This document shows positions 1 to 9,510 of a stretch of 64,000 nt of DNA, piece by piece. This DNA comes from Roseovarius gahaiensis (GTDB taxonomy: Bacteria; Pseudomonadota; Alphaproteobacteria; Rhodobacterales; Rhodobacteraceae): contig NZ_JAAORB010000005.1 in the NCBI RefSeq assembly GCF_011601345.1, positions 62,001-126,000 on the forward strand. The letters are read 5' to 3'. A model generated the notes under the pieces. That model saw only the letters and a program-made list of their open reading frames with translations. It searched no databases and was not told the origin of the DNA. Made by a program: the position numbers and the translations under genes. How positions within the stretch are numbered: the first letter of the stretch is position 1; each line of letters starts with the position of its first letter.

Positions 1-135
1 CTGCACGATCTGCGCAAGCTCTAGGTCCGACCGCGAGATCACGCCGCGTCGCACCAGATCGGTGCCGATGCTGGTTTTATCCGCTGCCGGGATACCACGG
101 GGCACACCAAGCTGGCGCAGCTCTGAAATCCCCAT
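1..135 (-). CDS. N-terminal fragment of an unidentified protein
   Basis: Only the first 45 codons lie in the window; the gene continues past the left edge. The start ATG (133-135, complement) is preceded by a strong AGGAGG-like ribosome site at about 139-147. The visible peptide is soluble and begins MGISELRQLGVPRG; its second half (LVRRGVISRSDLELAQ) loosely recalls the N-terminal helical domain of GspE/PilB-type proteins, but that is too little to name it. It runs in the same direction as carA, with 94 bases between them. Confidence 0.6.
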   Translation of the reverse strand, partial: MGISELRQLGVPRGIPAADKTSIGTDLVRRGVISRSDLELAQIVQ

Positions 136-229
136 GTGTCCCTCCTTGCCCTGATTGCCTGTTCAACAATGGGCAAGGAAGGTTAACCATCGGTAAATTA
201 AAGGTTAACAAGAGGTTAAAGCGAGCAGT

Positions 230-1378
230 TTAGCCCGCCATCGAGGCCGCAAACCGCTCGAACAAGTAAAAGCTGTCTTGCGGGCCGGGGCTTGCTTCGG
301 GGTGGTGCTGCACGGAAAATACCGGGCGATCCGTCATCCGCAATCCGCAATTTGATCCGTCAAACAGCGAGACATGGGTTTCCATCACGCCTTGGGGCAA
401 ACTCTGGCTGTCGACGGCAAAACCGTGATTCATCGAGGTAATTTCGACCTTGCCGGTCTCAATATCCTTGACCGGATGGTTCGCCCCATGATGGCCGTGG
501 TTCATCTTGACGGTCTTTGCACCAAGCGCCAAGGCCAGCATTTGATGGCCCAGACAAATGCCGAACATCGGCAACCCCTTGTCCAGAACGCCGCTGATCA
601 TCGGAACGGCATATGCGCCGGTTGCCGCCGGGTCGCCCGGACCGTTCGACAGAAAAACCCCGTCGGGGTTAAGGGCCAGCACATCCTCGGCCGTGGCCGT
701 GGCGGGCAAGACCGTCACATCACACCCTGCGCTTGCCAGACAGCGTAGGATATTGCGCTTTGCCCCGTAATCAATCGCCACAACCTTATGCTTGGCGTCG
801 GTCTGTTTGACGTACCCTTCGGGCCACGCCCAGCGCATTTCATCCCACCGATAGGATTGTGCACAGGTCACGCGACGCGCCAAATCCATGCCTTCCAAGC
901 CTGCAAAGGCCCGTGCCTTTTCGACCAGAGCGGCCGTATCGAAATTACCTTCGGGATCGTGGGCCAGCGCCACATGCGGCGCGCCCTGCTGACGGATCGC
1001 GCGGGTCAGGCGGCGGGTATCGACGCCGCCGATTGCAATGCGCCCGCGCTTGGCCATCCAGTCAGCCAGCGTTTCGGTTGCCCGCCAGTTGCTGGGGTCC
1101 GTCGGATCCCATTTCACGACCATGCCTTCGGCCACCGGTTCGGCGGTTTCGTCATCATCGGGGTTCACACCAACATTGCCGATATGCGGGAAGGTGAATG
1201 TCACCACTTGCCCTGCATAAGACGGGTCGGTCATGATTTCCTGATAGCCGGTCATCGCGGTGTTGAAACACAGCTCGGCGGTGGTGTCGCCGACCGCGCC
1301 AAAGCCTTTGCCGTAAAACAACGTGCCGTCGGCCAAGGCCAAGCAGGCGGTCGGTCGGTCTTGGGTCGCGTGGGCCAT
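230..1378 (-). CDS. carA: Carbamoyl-phosphate synthase small subunit (glutamine amidotransferase)
   Basis: Hydrolyses glutamine and passes ammonia to the large subunit (CarB) to make carbamoyl phosphate for arginine and pyrimidine synthesis. The 382-residue protein has the CarA N-terminal domain (LALADGTLFYGKGFG near the start; FNTAMTGYQEIMTDPSYAGQ) and a class I amidotransferase domain with nucleophile Cys275 in GICLGHQ and the His359/Glu361 pair in HHPEA. An open frame extends 38 codons upstream, but ATG at 1376-1378 (MAHATQDRP) gives the normal family length. carB is not in the window. The gene is divergent from the YqeY-like gene. Confidence 0.97.
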   Translation of the reverse strand: MAHATQDRPTACLALADGTLFYGKGFGAVGDTTAELCFNTAMTGYQEIMTDPSYAGQVVTFTFPHIGNVGVNPDDDETAEPVAEGMVVKWDPTDPSNWRATETLADWMAKRGRIAIGGVDTRRLTRAIRQQGAPHVALAHDPEGNFDTAALVEKARAFAGLEGMDLARRVTCAQSYRWDEMRWAWPEGYVKQTDAKHKVVAIDYGAKRNILRCLASAGCDVTVLPATATAEDVLALNPDGVFLSNGPGDPAATGAYAVPMISGVLDKGLPMFGICLGHQMLALALGAKTVKMNHGHHGANHPVKDIETGKVEITSMNHGFAVDSQSLPQGVMETHVSLFDGSNCGLRMTDRPVFSVQHHPEASPGPQDSFYLFERFAASMAG

Positions 1379-1566
1379 GGGACGAGTCTCCGGGTGTGGG
1401 CAAATTGGCGGATATGTATGAGCCTGCCCCGGTCGGGTCAAGGGACAAGATGAGCACGCCGCAAGGCCACAAAACAAGGCCATCGCGCACACCGTAAACC
1501 GGTTGTCAGAAAGATGCTAGTTCTGTAGGGTTCACGGCTTGTGACCACAGCATGGACTAAACCAGA

Positions 1567-2025
1567 ATGGATTTGCGACAGCGCGTGAACACGGCCCTGA
1601 AACAGGCAATGAAAGACAAGGCGACAGCACGCCTTGCGACCTTGCGCTTGATAAACGCGGCAATCAAGGATCAGGATATCGCGCGGCGCGGCAGCGACGG
1701 CGAAGACGGCGTGACCGACACCGATATCCTTGCGATCCTTGGCAAGATGACCAAGCAGCGGCAAGAAAGCGTGCGCGCCTACGAAGAGGCCGGGCGACTG
1801 GATCTGGCCGACCGCGAGCGCCACGAGATTGCGGTGATCGAAGAATTCCTGCCGCGCCAGTTGACCGATAAGGAAACCGAGGCCGCGATTGATGCCGCGA
1901 TTGCCGAGGTTGAGGCAAAATCAATCCGCGACATGGGCAAGATCATGGCCCGCCTGAAAGCAAAATATACCGGGCAGATGGATTTTGGCGCTGTCGGCCC
2001 CAAAATCAAAGACAAGCTGAGCTGA
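1567..2025 (+). CDS. GatB/YqeY domain protein
   Basis: A 152-residue YqeY-type protein, the usual length for the family. It has the expected N-terminal helices (MDLRQRVNTALKQAMK, then TLRLINAAIKDQDI) and a C-terminal part related to the tRNA-binding tail of GatB (IRDMGKIMARLKAKYTGQMDF). Its role is unproven; a link to tRNA-dependent amidation is inferred from the shared domain. It is encoded opposite carA and often sits between carA and rpoD-type genes in alphaproteobacteria. The Shine-Dalgarno signal before the ATG is weak. Confidence 0.92.
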   Translation: MDLRQRVNTALKQAMKDKATARLATLRLINAAIKDQDIARRGSDGEDGVTDTDILAILGKMTKQRQESVRAYEEAGRLDLADRERHEIAVIEEFLPRQLTDKETEAAIDAAIAEVEAKSIRDMGKIMARLKAKYTGQMDFGAVGPKIKDKLS

Positions 2026-2044
2026 CCAGCGGGCAAACCCCCTG

Positions 2045-2554
2045 TTATGTCACGGGGCGGTTTGCGTTGGCGACCTTGAGCGCATCCACGATTTCGCCAT
2101 ACAGCGCTTTACGTTCGTCCTCGGACAGGAATGCGCCGATTTCGACTTCGCGGTCAGAGCCGCGCAAGGTGATGTAATGGGCAACCGGCCCCCCGGTGGG
2201 GTGCATATGTGCGCGGGCCCAATAACTCAGGCAATCCCACTCCTGACGCGCACCGCCGGGATTGGTGCGCACCAGATGGGTTTGATCGGGGTCAATCGAC
2301 AGTTCCTCAGTCATATCCGCATCGCGATAGGATTTTTCCAACGCCCACCAGATCGCCGCAACAGCGAGCAGCAAAAACGGCAGCAACGCCCATAACACGA
2401 CGGTGCCCAGCAACGGGTAAAGCGGCACTGTGATCAACGCGAATGTTGCCAGAATGAACGCGGCAAACCCTTTACGCGGCAAAGACCTGTGCGGCCACAG
2501 CCTCAGGCGCGCGGCCTGTTTTTCATCGGGGTCTGTTGTCCATTCATACGGCAT
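2045..2554 (-). CDS. DUF2244 membrane protein
   Basis: A 169-residue integral membrane protein. After a charged N-terminus (SLPRKGFAAF) come two adjacent hydrophobic segments at about residues 30-70, then a soluble C-terminal domain with the DUF2244 pattern (WALEKSYRDADMTEE, and GGARQEWDCLSYWARA). Members often lie near cytochrome oxidase genes, but no function is established and that context is absent here. Its stop lies 19 bases from the stop of the convergent YqeY-like gene. Confidence 0.88.
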   Translation of the reverse strand: MPYEWTTDPDEKQAARLRLWPHRSLPRKGFAAFILATFALITVPLYPLLGTVVLWALLPFLLLAVAAIWWALEKSYRDADMTEELSIDPDQTHLVRTNPGGARQEWDCLSYWARAHMHPTGGPVAHYITLRGSDREVEIGAFLSEDERKALYGEIVDALKVANANRPVT

Positions 2555-2604
2555 GACGCGATATTAGCGCAGTCGCATCAGGTGAAAAGCCTTAACGATA
2601 AAAA

Positions 2605-3016
2605 TAGCGCGGAAGGCCTGTAAGCCGGATTCTGTCCATCCCGAACCGTGGTCCGGGACTGGATGACCATTCCTCTGGGCACCGTGTTGCCACGGCACCT
2701 CAAGCTGCCAACCCGGATCGCTGGGGCAAGACGTCCCTGCGGGCGGTATCTTGGAATGATCCAAGACCTGCCCCCGCGCGCGATCCCTATTCGGCATTGC
2801 TCCTGGTGGGGCTTGCCATGCCGGCGCTGTTACCAGCCCCGCGGTGGGCTCTTACCCCACCGTTTCACCCTTACCGCGACAGGCACGGCGGTTTGTTTTC
2901 TGTGGCGCTTTCCCTCGGGTTTCCCCGGCCGGGCGTTACCCGGCACCATTGCCTTGTGGAGTCCGGACTTTCCTCGGGGTGCCAAGCACCTCGCGGCCAT
3001 CCAGCCTTCCGCGCAG
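2605..3016 (-). ncRNA. rnpB: RNase P RNA (bacterial type A)
   Basis: The RNA subunit that cleaves the 5' leader from pre-tRNAs. Read on the complement, it opens with a GCGCGGAAGG arm (3005-3014) that pairs with CCTTCCGCGC at the 3' end (2606-2616). It contains the conserved 5' block GAGGAAAGTCCGGACTCCAC near 2955-2975 and the 3' block ACAGAATCCGGCTTACAGGC near 2614-2635. These hallmarks identify bacterial RNase P RNA; exact ends are estimated from the terminal helix. The region has no credible protein gene. It follows the amidase gene directly on the same strand. Confidence 0.96.
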
Positions 3017-3022
3017 TGCTAT

Positions 3023-3727
3023 CTAGGCATCGTTGGTGTCGTGGTCAACGGGATAACGCGCGGCCAGATCCGCCATCAGGGCGCGATCCGTGTCATCCAA
3101 CGGGCCATAGGCCCACGGCCGAAATCGCTGACGAAAGGCTTTCAAGATCAAATCCGTGGCCTGCGCGCTGTTATCGGGGTCGGTTGCATATCCAAAGCGG
3201 CGCGCGTTTTGCACGAAATCCCCGCGCGCGGCGCTGGCCTTGGGCCAAACTGAAAGCCCCAGACGGGCCAGACGGCCCCAATCAAACCGTGGTCCCGGAT
3301 CGCATTTGCGTGCCGGGGCCATGTCGGAATGCGCAATCACACGCTCGGGCGGGATGCGCCAACGGGTCCTGATGCCGCCCATCAACGCCTCAAGCGCGCG
3401 CATCTGCGGGTCGGGAAACGGGTGGTGGCCGGTATTGTCCAACTCGATCCCGATCGAACGCGAATTGACATCGCAGACGTCGCCCCACCGCCCTGCCCCG
3501 GCATGCCACGCGCGGCTGCCCTCCTCCACCATCTGCCAGATGGTGCCACAGGTGCCGATCAGATAGTGGGCAGACACTTCGGCGGCAGGGTCACATAGAC
3601 GCTGCAACGCGGCCTCTGCACTGCACATGGCGGTATAATGCAGCACGATCAGATCGGGCATGGCCCCGTCACGGCGCGGCCCATGATTGGGCGACGGGTG
3701 CCAGGTTGCGTTAACCCTGTCAGCCAC
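3023..3727 (-). CDS. N-acetylmuramoyl-L-alanine amidase (AmpD/Amidase_2 type)
   Basis: Predicted to cut the amide bond between N-acetylmuramate and L-alanine in peptidoglycan or its turnover products. The 234-residue protein has the Amidase_2 fold signatures: LIVLHYTAM (first zinc His), SAHYLIG, RAWHAG, SIGIELDN and VIAHSDMAPARKCDPGPRFDW (zinc His, catalytic Lys/Asp region). No signal peptide is seen, as in cytoplasmic AmpD. The chosen start is GTG at 3725-3727, overlapping the stop of the upstream lipoprotein gene (GTGGCTGA); the open frame runs further but only over that gene. Its stop lies a few bases from rnpB. Confidence 0.9.
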   Translation of the reverse strand: MADRVNATWHPSPNHGPRRDGAMPDLIVLHYTAMCSAEAALQRLCDPAAEVSAHYLIGTCGTIWQMVEEGSRAWHAGAGRWGDVCDVNSRSIGIELDNTGHHPFPDPQMRALEALMGGIRTRWRIPPERVIAHSDMAPARKCDPGPRFDWGRLARLGLSVWPKASAARGDFVQNARRFGYATDPDNSAQATDLILKAFRQRFRPWAYGPLDDTDRALMADLAARYPVDHDTNDA

Positions 3728-4448
3728 CGATTGCTTTGCGGAAGGGGCGCGGATCCCATCCGCAGGCATACCCATCCCCATCCGGATCAACACCCAAACG
3801 ATCCCGCTGCGGTCCGCCCTTTGCCATAAACGCGATTTGCGCCTGATCGGGCGAGGCGTATTTCGCACAAGCGCGTTGGAATCTGGTGTCCTTGTTAAAC
3901 CCCGGGCGTCTGAACACCTGCGTGCCAATCGGATGAGTGCTTTCCAGCGCGTATTGCACGATGTTCGGCGCGGCATTGCCCGAGCGTTGCGGCAACGCCT
4001 GTGGTTGAACGACCTGATACTGGGCGCGGTTACGGGCAATCAGCGCCGCATCGCTTTCGATGCTACGCTCGCCGCTGACCGCATCGAAATTCGTTTCCTC
4101 GGAAATCCCGGTTGTGGATGTCACGGTTTGCGGTGCGGGATTGTCCGGGCTGGCATGCACCACCGGCTGGCCCGAATTGCCGTCGCGTTCGGCCAAAGCC
4201 GCCCGCGTTTCAGCCGCCAGATCGGAGGCGTCACCGGGTAGAGCCGTTACAGCCGCGCCGTCCAGAGTTTCAGAGGACACCGCATTCGGGGCAGGAACAG
4301 CGGCACCAGTCAATTGTGCCTCGCGCGCCTGTCTTTGCGCCTCAAATTCGGTATAGTCACCGAACCCGACACCCCCGCCGCTGTCCGGAATCGACGGAGA
4401 ACAGGCCGTCAAGGCCACAACGGCCGTCATACCAAGAATAAACCGCAT
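3720..4448 (-). CDS. Lipoprotein with C-terminal excalibur-like calcium motif
   Basis: A 242-residue lipoprotein: MRFILGMTAVVALTACSPS is a lipoprotein signal peptide with lipobox LTAC. A long low-complexity Ala/Thr/Glu-rich linker follows, then a compact C-terminal domain ending DPDGDGYACGWDPRPFR, a DxDxDG calcium-loop pattern of the excalibur type. ATG at 4446-4448 is preferred because AGGA sits 8 bases upstream; ATG at 4452-4454 is possible. Function is unknown; cell-envelope association is inferred from the signal and from overlap with the downstream amidase gene. Confidence 0.8.
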   Translation of the reverse strand: MRFILGMTAVVALTACSPSIPDSGGGVGFGDYTEFEAQRQAREAQLTGAAVPAPNAVSSETLDGAAVTALPGDASDLAAETRAALAERDGNSGQPVVHASPDNPAPQTVTSTTGISEETNFDAVSGERSIESDAALIARNRAQYQVVQPQALPQRSGNAAPNIVQYALESTHPIGTQVFRRPGFNKDTRFQRACAKYASPDQAQIAFMAKGGPQRDRLGVDPDGDGYACGWDPRPFRKAIGG

Positions 4449-4485
4449 CTGCATTGTCCTGCCATCTTTCAATCTAAGCGGCTGC

Positions 4486-5967
4486 TTACCACCATTTTTC
4501 GGGCTTGGCTATAAACCCGGCGGCTTGCTCCAGCGCATAGGCCGTATTCAGCAAATCCCCCTCTTCCCATGGACGTCCGATCAGTTGCAGGCCCAAGGGC
4601 AAGCCCTGTTTATCGACGCCGGCCGGCACCGAGATGCCCGGCAGCCCGGCAAGGTTGACGGTAACGGTAAACACGTCGTTCAGATACATCTGCACCGGAT
4701 CGGCATCGGTCATTTCGCCCAACCCGAAGGCTGCGGACGGTGTGGCCGGTGTCAGGATCGCATCGACGCCATCGGCGAACACCTGTTCAAAATCGCGCTT
4801 GATCAAGGTGCGCACTTTGCGGGCCCGGTTGTAATAGGCGTCGTAAAAGCCCGCCGACAGCACATAGGTGCCCACCATCACGCGGCGCTTGACCTCGTCG
4901 CCGAAGCCTTCGGCGCGAGTTTTCTCATACATTTCGGTGATGCCGTCGCCTTGCTCCAGCTTGGCGCGGTGGCCGTAGCGCACCCCGTCATAGCGTGCGA
5001 GGTTCGAGGACGCCTCGGCCGGTGCGATAACGTAATAAGCGGGCAGCGCATATTTCGTATGCGGCAAGGAAATATCGCGAATTTCCGCGCCCGCATCTTT
5101 CAGCATGGCAGTGCCATCGGCCCACAGCTTTTCGATCTCATCGGGCGTGCCGTCCATGCGATATTCGCGCGGGATGCCGATAACTTTGCCCTTGATATCG
5201 CCCGTCAGCATGGCCTCGAAATCCGGAACGGGAATGTCAGCCGATGTCGAATCCTTGGGGTCATGGCCGCACATCGCCTCAAGCATGATCGCGGCATCGC
5301 GCACGTCCTTGGTCATCGGCCCAGCCTGATCCAAAGATGATGCAAACGCCACGATGCCCCAACGCGAACAGCGCCCATAGGTCGGCTTGATCCCGGTGAT
5401 GCCTGTGAACGCGGCAGGTTGCCGGATGGATCCGCCGGTGTCGGTGCCCGTGGCCGCAAGGCACAGATCGGCGGCCACCGCACTGGCCGACCCGCCCGAC
5501 GACCCGCCGGGCGTCAGGTGCCGGTCATCCACTTTCCACGGGTTCACGGCGTTGCCGTAAACGCTGGTCTCGTTCGAGCTGCCCATGGCAAATTCATCCA
5601 TGTTCAGCTTGCCCAGCATCACGGCACCCGCGTCGAACAGGTTTTGCGTGACTGTCGATTCATACTCGGGCTTGAAGCCATCCAAGACGCCACTGGCCGC
5701 CTGACTGGCCACGCCCTTGGTGCAAAACAGATCTTTGATGCCAAGGGGGATACCGCACATCGCAGGCGCGTCGCCGCCCTTGATCCGCTCATCGGCAGCG
5801 TTGGCCTGTTCGCGCGCCACATCGGGCGTATTGTGGACAAAAGCGTTCAACGCGCCGGCACTGTCGATTTCCGACAGGCAGCCTTCGGTCAATTCAAGGC
5901 TGGTCACGTCGCCCTTGCGCAGCGCGTCACGTGCGGCGGCGATGGTCAGTTTGCTAAGCTCGGTCAT
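4486..5967 (-). CDS. gatA: Asp-tRNA(Asn)/Glu-tRNA(Gln) amidotransferase subunit A
   Basis: The amidase subunit of GatCAB, which releases ammonia from glutamine to convert misacylated Glu-tRNA(Gln) or Asp-tRNA(Asn). The 493-residue protein has the amidase-signature Ser-cisSer-Lys triad: Lys in [10 protein letters not shown], then [13 protein letters not shown] and [13 protein letters not shown]. Length is typical. The ATG overlaps the gatC stop by one base (TAATG), showing translational coupling. gatB is not in the window, as is common where gatB is unlinked. Confidence 0.97.
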   Translation of the reverse strand: MTELSKLTIAAARDALRKGDVTSLELTEGCLSEIDSAGALNAFVHNTPDVAREQANAADERIKGGDAPAMCGIPLGIKDLFCTKGVASQAASGVLDGFKPEYESTVTQNLFDAGAVMLGKLNMDEFAMGSSNETSVYGNAVNPWKVDDRHLTPGGSSGGSASAVAADLCLAATGTDTGGSIRQPAAFTGITGIKPTYGRCSRWGIVAFASSLDQAGPMTKDVRDAAIMLEAMCGHDPKDSTSADIPVPDFEAMLTGDIKGKVIGIPREYRMDGTPDEIEKLWADGTAMLKDAGAEIRDISLPHTKYALPAYYVIAPAEASSNLARYDGVRYGHRAKLEQGDGITEMYEKTRAEGFGDEVKRRVMVGTYVLSAGFYDAYYNRARKVRTLIKRDFEQVFADGVDAILTPATPSAAFGLGEMTDADPVQMYLNDVFTVTVNLAGLPGISVPAGVDKQGLPLGLQLIGRPWEEGDLLNTAYALEQAAGFIAKPEKWW

Positions 5968-6254
5968 TATTCCACCACCTTCGGCACGGCAAAGAACCCT
6001 TCGCGCGCATCCGGCGCATTCGACAGCACCGTGTCGGCCATGCCGCCTTCGGTCACCACATCTTCGCGCCGCTTCAGGCGCATGGGCGTCACGCCGGTCA
6101 TCGGCTCAACCCCTTCGACATCAACCTCAGCCAGTTGTTCGATAAAGCCGAGGATATCGTTGAATTCCTGCGCCAAAGCCGGCAACGCGTCATCCTCAAC
6201 CCGGATGCGCGCCAGCTTGGCCACTTTCGCGGCGGTGTCCTTGTCGATCGACAT
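5967..6254 (-). CDS. gatC: Asp-tRNA(Asn)/Glu-tRNA(Gln) amidotransferase subunit C
   Basis: A 95-residue protein that stabilises the GatA-GatB interface. The sequence follows the GatC pattern: [17 protein letters not shown] at the N-terminus, [22 protein letters not shown] in the middle, and a C-terminal stretch of [10 protein letters not shown] leading to a [10 protein letters not shown] end. First gene of a gatC-gatA pair; the lipoprotein and amidase genes follow on the same strand. Confidence 0.96.
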   Translation of the reverse strand: MSIDKDTAAKVAKLARIRVEDDALPALAQEFNDILGFIEQLAEVDVEGVEPMTGVTPMRLKRREDVVTEGGMADTVLSNAPDAREGFFAVPKVVE

Positions 6255-6385
6255 GCATCAATCTCCGGTTTTTGCAATCGCACCAGCGTTTAGCGCCCGG
6301 ACACGGACGGCGCAAGCATATGGCGGCCCTTTTCCTGCGCTGTCAGCCTGCTAGGGTGGCATCAAACGAAGATAGGGAGACTGAC

Positions 6386-7078
6386 ATGAAACTCACATGG
6401 CTTGGACACGCGTCTTTCCGGCTTGAGATCGGCGGGTTGGTCCTGTTGATCGACCCTTGGCTGACGGGCAACCCGATGCTGGAACCCGATCAGCATCCAG
6501 CCGCCACCGAGGGGGCCACACATATCCTGCTGACCCATGCGCATTTCGACCATGCAGGCGACTTGCCCCGGCTGGCAAAGGAACTCGGCGTTCCGGTGGT
6601 CGGCCAGTTCGATCTGATGGCCTATTGGGAAGAACATGAGGGCCTTGAAACCGTGGGCTTCAACAAAGGCGGCACCGTCGATCTGGATGGCGTCAAGGTG
6701 ACGATGGTGAACGCCGTGCATTCCAATTCGATCGGATCAGACACCGGGCCGCATGTGGTGGGCACCGAATGCGGCTACATGATCGCGGGCGAAGGTCATA
6801 CGATTTACTTGTCCGGCGATACCGACGTGATGGCCGATATGAAAATCTTCAACGATCTGCACGCACCCGATATCGGCATCCTGTGCGCGGGCGGGCATTT
6901 CACGATGGACATGCGGCGCGCGGCCTATGCGGCCAAAACGTTCTTTGAGTTCAAAACGCTCATCCCCTGCCACTACAAGACCTTCCCGATCCTTGAACAG
7001 TCCGCCCAAGAACTGATCGACGCCCTGCCCGGTGTCGATGTGATCGAGCCTGAGGTGATGCGCGCGATCGAGCTTTAA
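6386..7078 (+). CDS. Metal-dependent hydrolase, UPF0173 (metallo-beta-lactamase fold)
   Basis: A 230-residue metallo-beta-lactamase-fold hydrolase of the UPF0173 family. It shows the metal-binding HxHxDH motif in THAHFDHAGD (about residue 50), GHTIYLSGDTDVMADM as the third motif, and a late His in CHYKTF. The substrate is unknown. The start is ATG at 6386 (MKLTWLGHASFRL), preceded by AGGGAGA; an open frame runs 38 codons upstream but lacks family similarity. It converges with tadA, and the two stops overlap by 4 bases. Confidence 0.93.
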   Translation: MKLTWLGHASFRLEIGGLVLLIDPWLTGNPMLEPDQHPAATEGATHILLTHAHFDHAGDLPRLAKELGVPVVGQFDLMAYWEEHEGLETVGFNKGGTVDLDGVKVTMVNAVHSNSIGSDTGPHVVGTECGYMIAGEGHTIYLSGDTDVMADMKIFNDLHAPDIGILCAGGHFTMDMRRAAYAAKTFFEFKTLIPCHYKTFPILEQSAQELIDALPGVDVIEPEVMRAIEL

Positions 7079-7536
7079 GCCCCCATGTCGCGGCGGTCTT
7101 GGAAGAACGTCTTTAGCAGGGTTTCGGCCTCATGCGCCGCGATACCGTCATAGATTTCGGGCGCATGGTGACATTGCGGGTGGCTGAACACCCGCGCGCC
7201 ATGCGCCACCCCGCCTGATTTCGGGTCGGACGCCGCGTAATACAGTCGCGCGATCCGGGCCGCTGATATCGCCGTGGCGCACATCGCGCAGGGTTCCAGC
7301 GTGACGTAAAGGGAATAGCCTGGCAAACGCTCGCTTTGGGCGGCGGCGCAGGCGGCGCGGATCACCAATATCTCGGCATGGGCTGTTGGGTCATGCAATT
7401 CGCGGGTGCGATTGCCCGCCTGCGCTACCACCTGCCCCCGCGCATCCACCAGCACGGCCCCCACAGGCACCTCGCCCCGGTCGGCGGCCTTGCGCGCCTC
7501 GTCAAGCGCGGTCTGCATGTGGCTGGTAAACGTCAT
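7075..7536 (-). CDS. tadA: tRNA-specific adenosine deaminase
   Basis: Deaminates the wobble adenosine (A34) of tRNA-Arg to inosine. The 153-residue protein has the CDA-fold zinc site: HAE (TAHAEILVIRAA, proton-shuttling Glu) and PCxxC (EPCAMCATA). The start MTFTSHMQTALDEA at 7534-7536 gives normal length; the frame stays open upstream over the divergent pseudouridine synthase gene, but that part is not TadA-like. Tail-to-tail with the UPF0173 hydrolase gene and 63 bases from its divergent neighbour. Confidence 0.95.
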   Translation of the reverse strand: MTFTSHMQTALDEARKAADRGEVPVGAVLVDARGQVVAQAGNRTRELHDPTAHAEILVIRAACAAAQSERLPGYSLYVTLEPCAMCATAISAARIARLYYAASDPKSGGVAHGARVFSHPQCHHAPEIYDGIAAHEAETLLKTFFQDRRDMGA

Positions 7537-7599
7537 GATACCGTCATGCCGTGCGATCCCGGCTTTCGCAAGGGCCGGCTTTGCGTTAAGCGACTGGTC

Positions 7600-8391
7600 A
7601 TGGATAAGACACAGAATACAGGCGACCGGATCGCCAAGGTAATCGCACGCGCCGGTGTGGCCAGCCGCCGCGAGGCCGAGCGCATGATCGAATCGGGCCG
7701 CGTTGCCGTGAACGGCAAGAAGATCGAACGCGCGGCGCTGAATGTCACCGACAAGGACAAGATCACCGTCGATGGCCGCGACCTGCAAGCCCCCGAGCCG
7801 CCGCGCCTTTGGCTGTATCACAAGCCCACGGGCCTTGTGACCACCAACCGCGATGAACAAGGCCGCACAACCATTTTTGACGAACTGCCCGAAGACCTGC
7901 CGCGCGTCATGACCGTGGGGCGGCTTGACCTGAACTCAGAAGGCCTGCTGCTGCTGACCAATGATGGTGCGCTCAAGCGCAAGCTGGAGTTGCCCTCAAC
8001 CGGATGGCTGCGCAAATACCGGGTGCGGATCAAGGGCCGCCCAACCGATGCCACCTTTGAACCGCTGCGCAAAGGGCTTGTGGTTGATGGCGAAAAGTTC
8101 CAGCCCATGACAGTGACGCTGGATCGTCAGCAAGGCGCGAACGCATGGGTCACGGTGGGCATCCGCGAAGGCCGCAACCGCGAAATCCGCCGCGCGATGG
8201 AGGCCGTGGGCCTAAGCGTCAATCGACTGATCCGGGTCTCTTACGGGCCGTTCCAGTTGGGCAATCTCAAAACCGGCGCGGTCGAAGAAATTCGCCCCCG
8301 CATCCTACGCGATCAATTGGGGATGACCGAGGAAAAAGAGACCGCGAAACCCGCCAAACCAAAGCCACAGCGCACCCGGCGCAAACGCTAA
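7600..8391 (+). CDS. Ribosomal RNA pseudouridine synthase (RluB/RsuA family)
   Basis: Isomerises a specific uridine in rRNA. The 263-residue protein has an N-terminal S4 RNA-binding domain (RIAKVIARAGVASRREAERMI, residues 8-70) and the RsuA/RluB catalytic core, with the motif VGRLDLNSEGLLLLTNDG (catalytic Asp) and EGRNREIRRAMEAVG. The tail is basic (KPKPQRTRRKR). Start ATG at 7600 fits the S4 domain; a much longer open frame upstream overlaps tadA and is rejected. Similarity is closest to RluB (23S U2605), but the exact site cannot be fixed. Confidence 0.92.
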   Translation: MDKTQNTGDRIAKVIARAGVASRREAERMIESGRVAVNGKKIERAALNVTDKDKITVDGRDLQAPEPPRLWLYHKPTGLVTTNRDEQGRTTIFDELPEDLPRVMTVGRLDLNSEGLLLLTNDGALKRKLELPSTGWLRKYRVRIKGRPTDATFEPLRKGLVVDGEKFQPMTVTLDRQQGANAWVTVGIREGRNREIRRAMEAVGLSVNRLIRVSYGPFQLGNLKTGAVEEIRPRILRDQLGMTEEKETAKPAKPKPQRTRRKR

Positions 8392-8490
8392 GGCAGGCGT
8401 GTCAGGCTTGGCCGGAATGCGGGGCGGTCAAGACTGCGCATTTTCGCGAACACCCGGCGCTTTGTGCACCGTTCTGGACGCGTTGGACAC

Positions 8491-9417
8491 CTAGCCTTCA
8501 AGCCGGAAGGGATTGCTCCAAGCCCTTTTGCCTGCGGCATCCACCACCGTGACACGCAGCCAAGGGGAGTTGCGAAACCGATCCAAAGGCACCCGCCCCC
8601 GGGTCATGGATGTGCCGTGTATGGCCGTCGCCGCTTGGCCCTTGCCTTGAAGGATAATCGACGAGACCGCGGTGCTCTCCACATGAACGGCGCTTTCATC
8701 GACGGTAATGCCGCGTATCTCTGGCCCTTGCGAGCTGTAGAAATCGCCGCGCTTGAGCGCGCTCAACAGCAGGTCAGGCTCGTTGGCCTCAGCCTTGACC
8801 ATAACCCAGCCGCCGAAATGGTCGGGCTCGGTGAAATGCGCATCATCGGTGGCGATGATGGTCAGGTCGCGCCCTTCGGACAAGAGCAGGTCAAGAACAT
8901 GCCCGCCGCCTTCGCGGTCACAGCCAATGGCGCAGCCGTGGTTGTAAATTTCGACCGAATGCGCCGCCGTGATCGACCGGGCATCGGCCAGCGTCAGGCC
9001 TGACCAATGCGGATGGGCAATGGACACAAACGCCCCGGCATCGCGGGCACGCTGCGCCAGTTCGGGGCCGGTTTCCTGCCCTTCGACCGCGTGAAAGCCC
9101 GGTGCGTTGGGGGGTGCAAAATCTTCGGGCAGTCCTACGGCCAGAATGTGCCAAAGTTCACCATTTTCCATCGCGCCAGAGTGCAGTTCGGCCCCCGGGA
9201 TGGTGGTGAATCGATCATCGCGAAAGGTTTTGGTTTCGGCGATGGGATAGCCATAAAAGCCGATGAAATGATCGGTCAAAGAGATGAAATCATAGCCCTC
9301 GGCCTTGTAGCGGCGGCACACCTCAACCGGGGCAAGGCAGCCGTCTGACAGGTTGGAATGGGTGTGCAGATTACCGCGCCAGAACCGGCCCGGAGCAGAA
9401 AAGGCAGATAAAACCAT
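8491..9417 (-). CDS. PHP-domain phosphoesterase (CehA/McbA-like)
   Basis: A 308-residue predicted metal-dependent phosphoesterase. PHP motifs are visible: GNLHTHSNLSDG (HxH), FISLTDH, FVSIAHPHW and ATDDAHF. The C-terminal 100 residues look like a beta-rich extension (YSSQGPEIRGITVDE). The chosen start ATG 9415-9417 has AAGGAG just upstream and gives a compact N-terminus; an open frame of 21 more codons is ignored. No signal peptide. Substrate unknown. Divergent from the TPR gene. Confidence 0.87.
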   Translation of the reverse strand: MVLSAFSAPGRFWRGNLHTHSNLSDGCLAPVEVCRRYKAEGYDFISLTDHFIGFYGYPIAETKTFRDDRFTTIPGAELHSGAMENGELWHILAVGLPEDFAPPNAPGFHAVEGQETGPELAQRARDAGAFVSIAHPHWSGLTLADARSITAAHSVEIYNHGCAIGCDREGGGHVLDLLLSEGRDLTIIATDDAHFTEPDHFGGWVMVKAEANEPDLLLSALKRGDFYSSQGPEIRGITVDESAVHVESTAVSSIILQGKGQAATAIHGTSMTRGRVPLDRFRNSPWLRVTVVDAAGKRAWSNPFRLEG

Positions 9418-9510
9418 GGCTTGGCTCCTTGGGTATTTTTCACACCTGCCTAAGCCCTGTGAGAAACGAATTTGTGACAAAACTGTCGTGAAGACACGCT
9501 ATGCAAACGC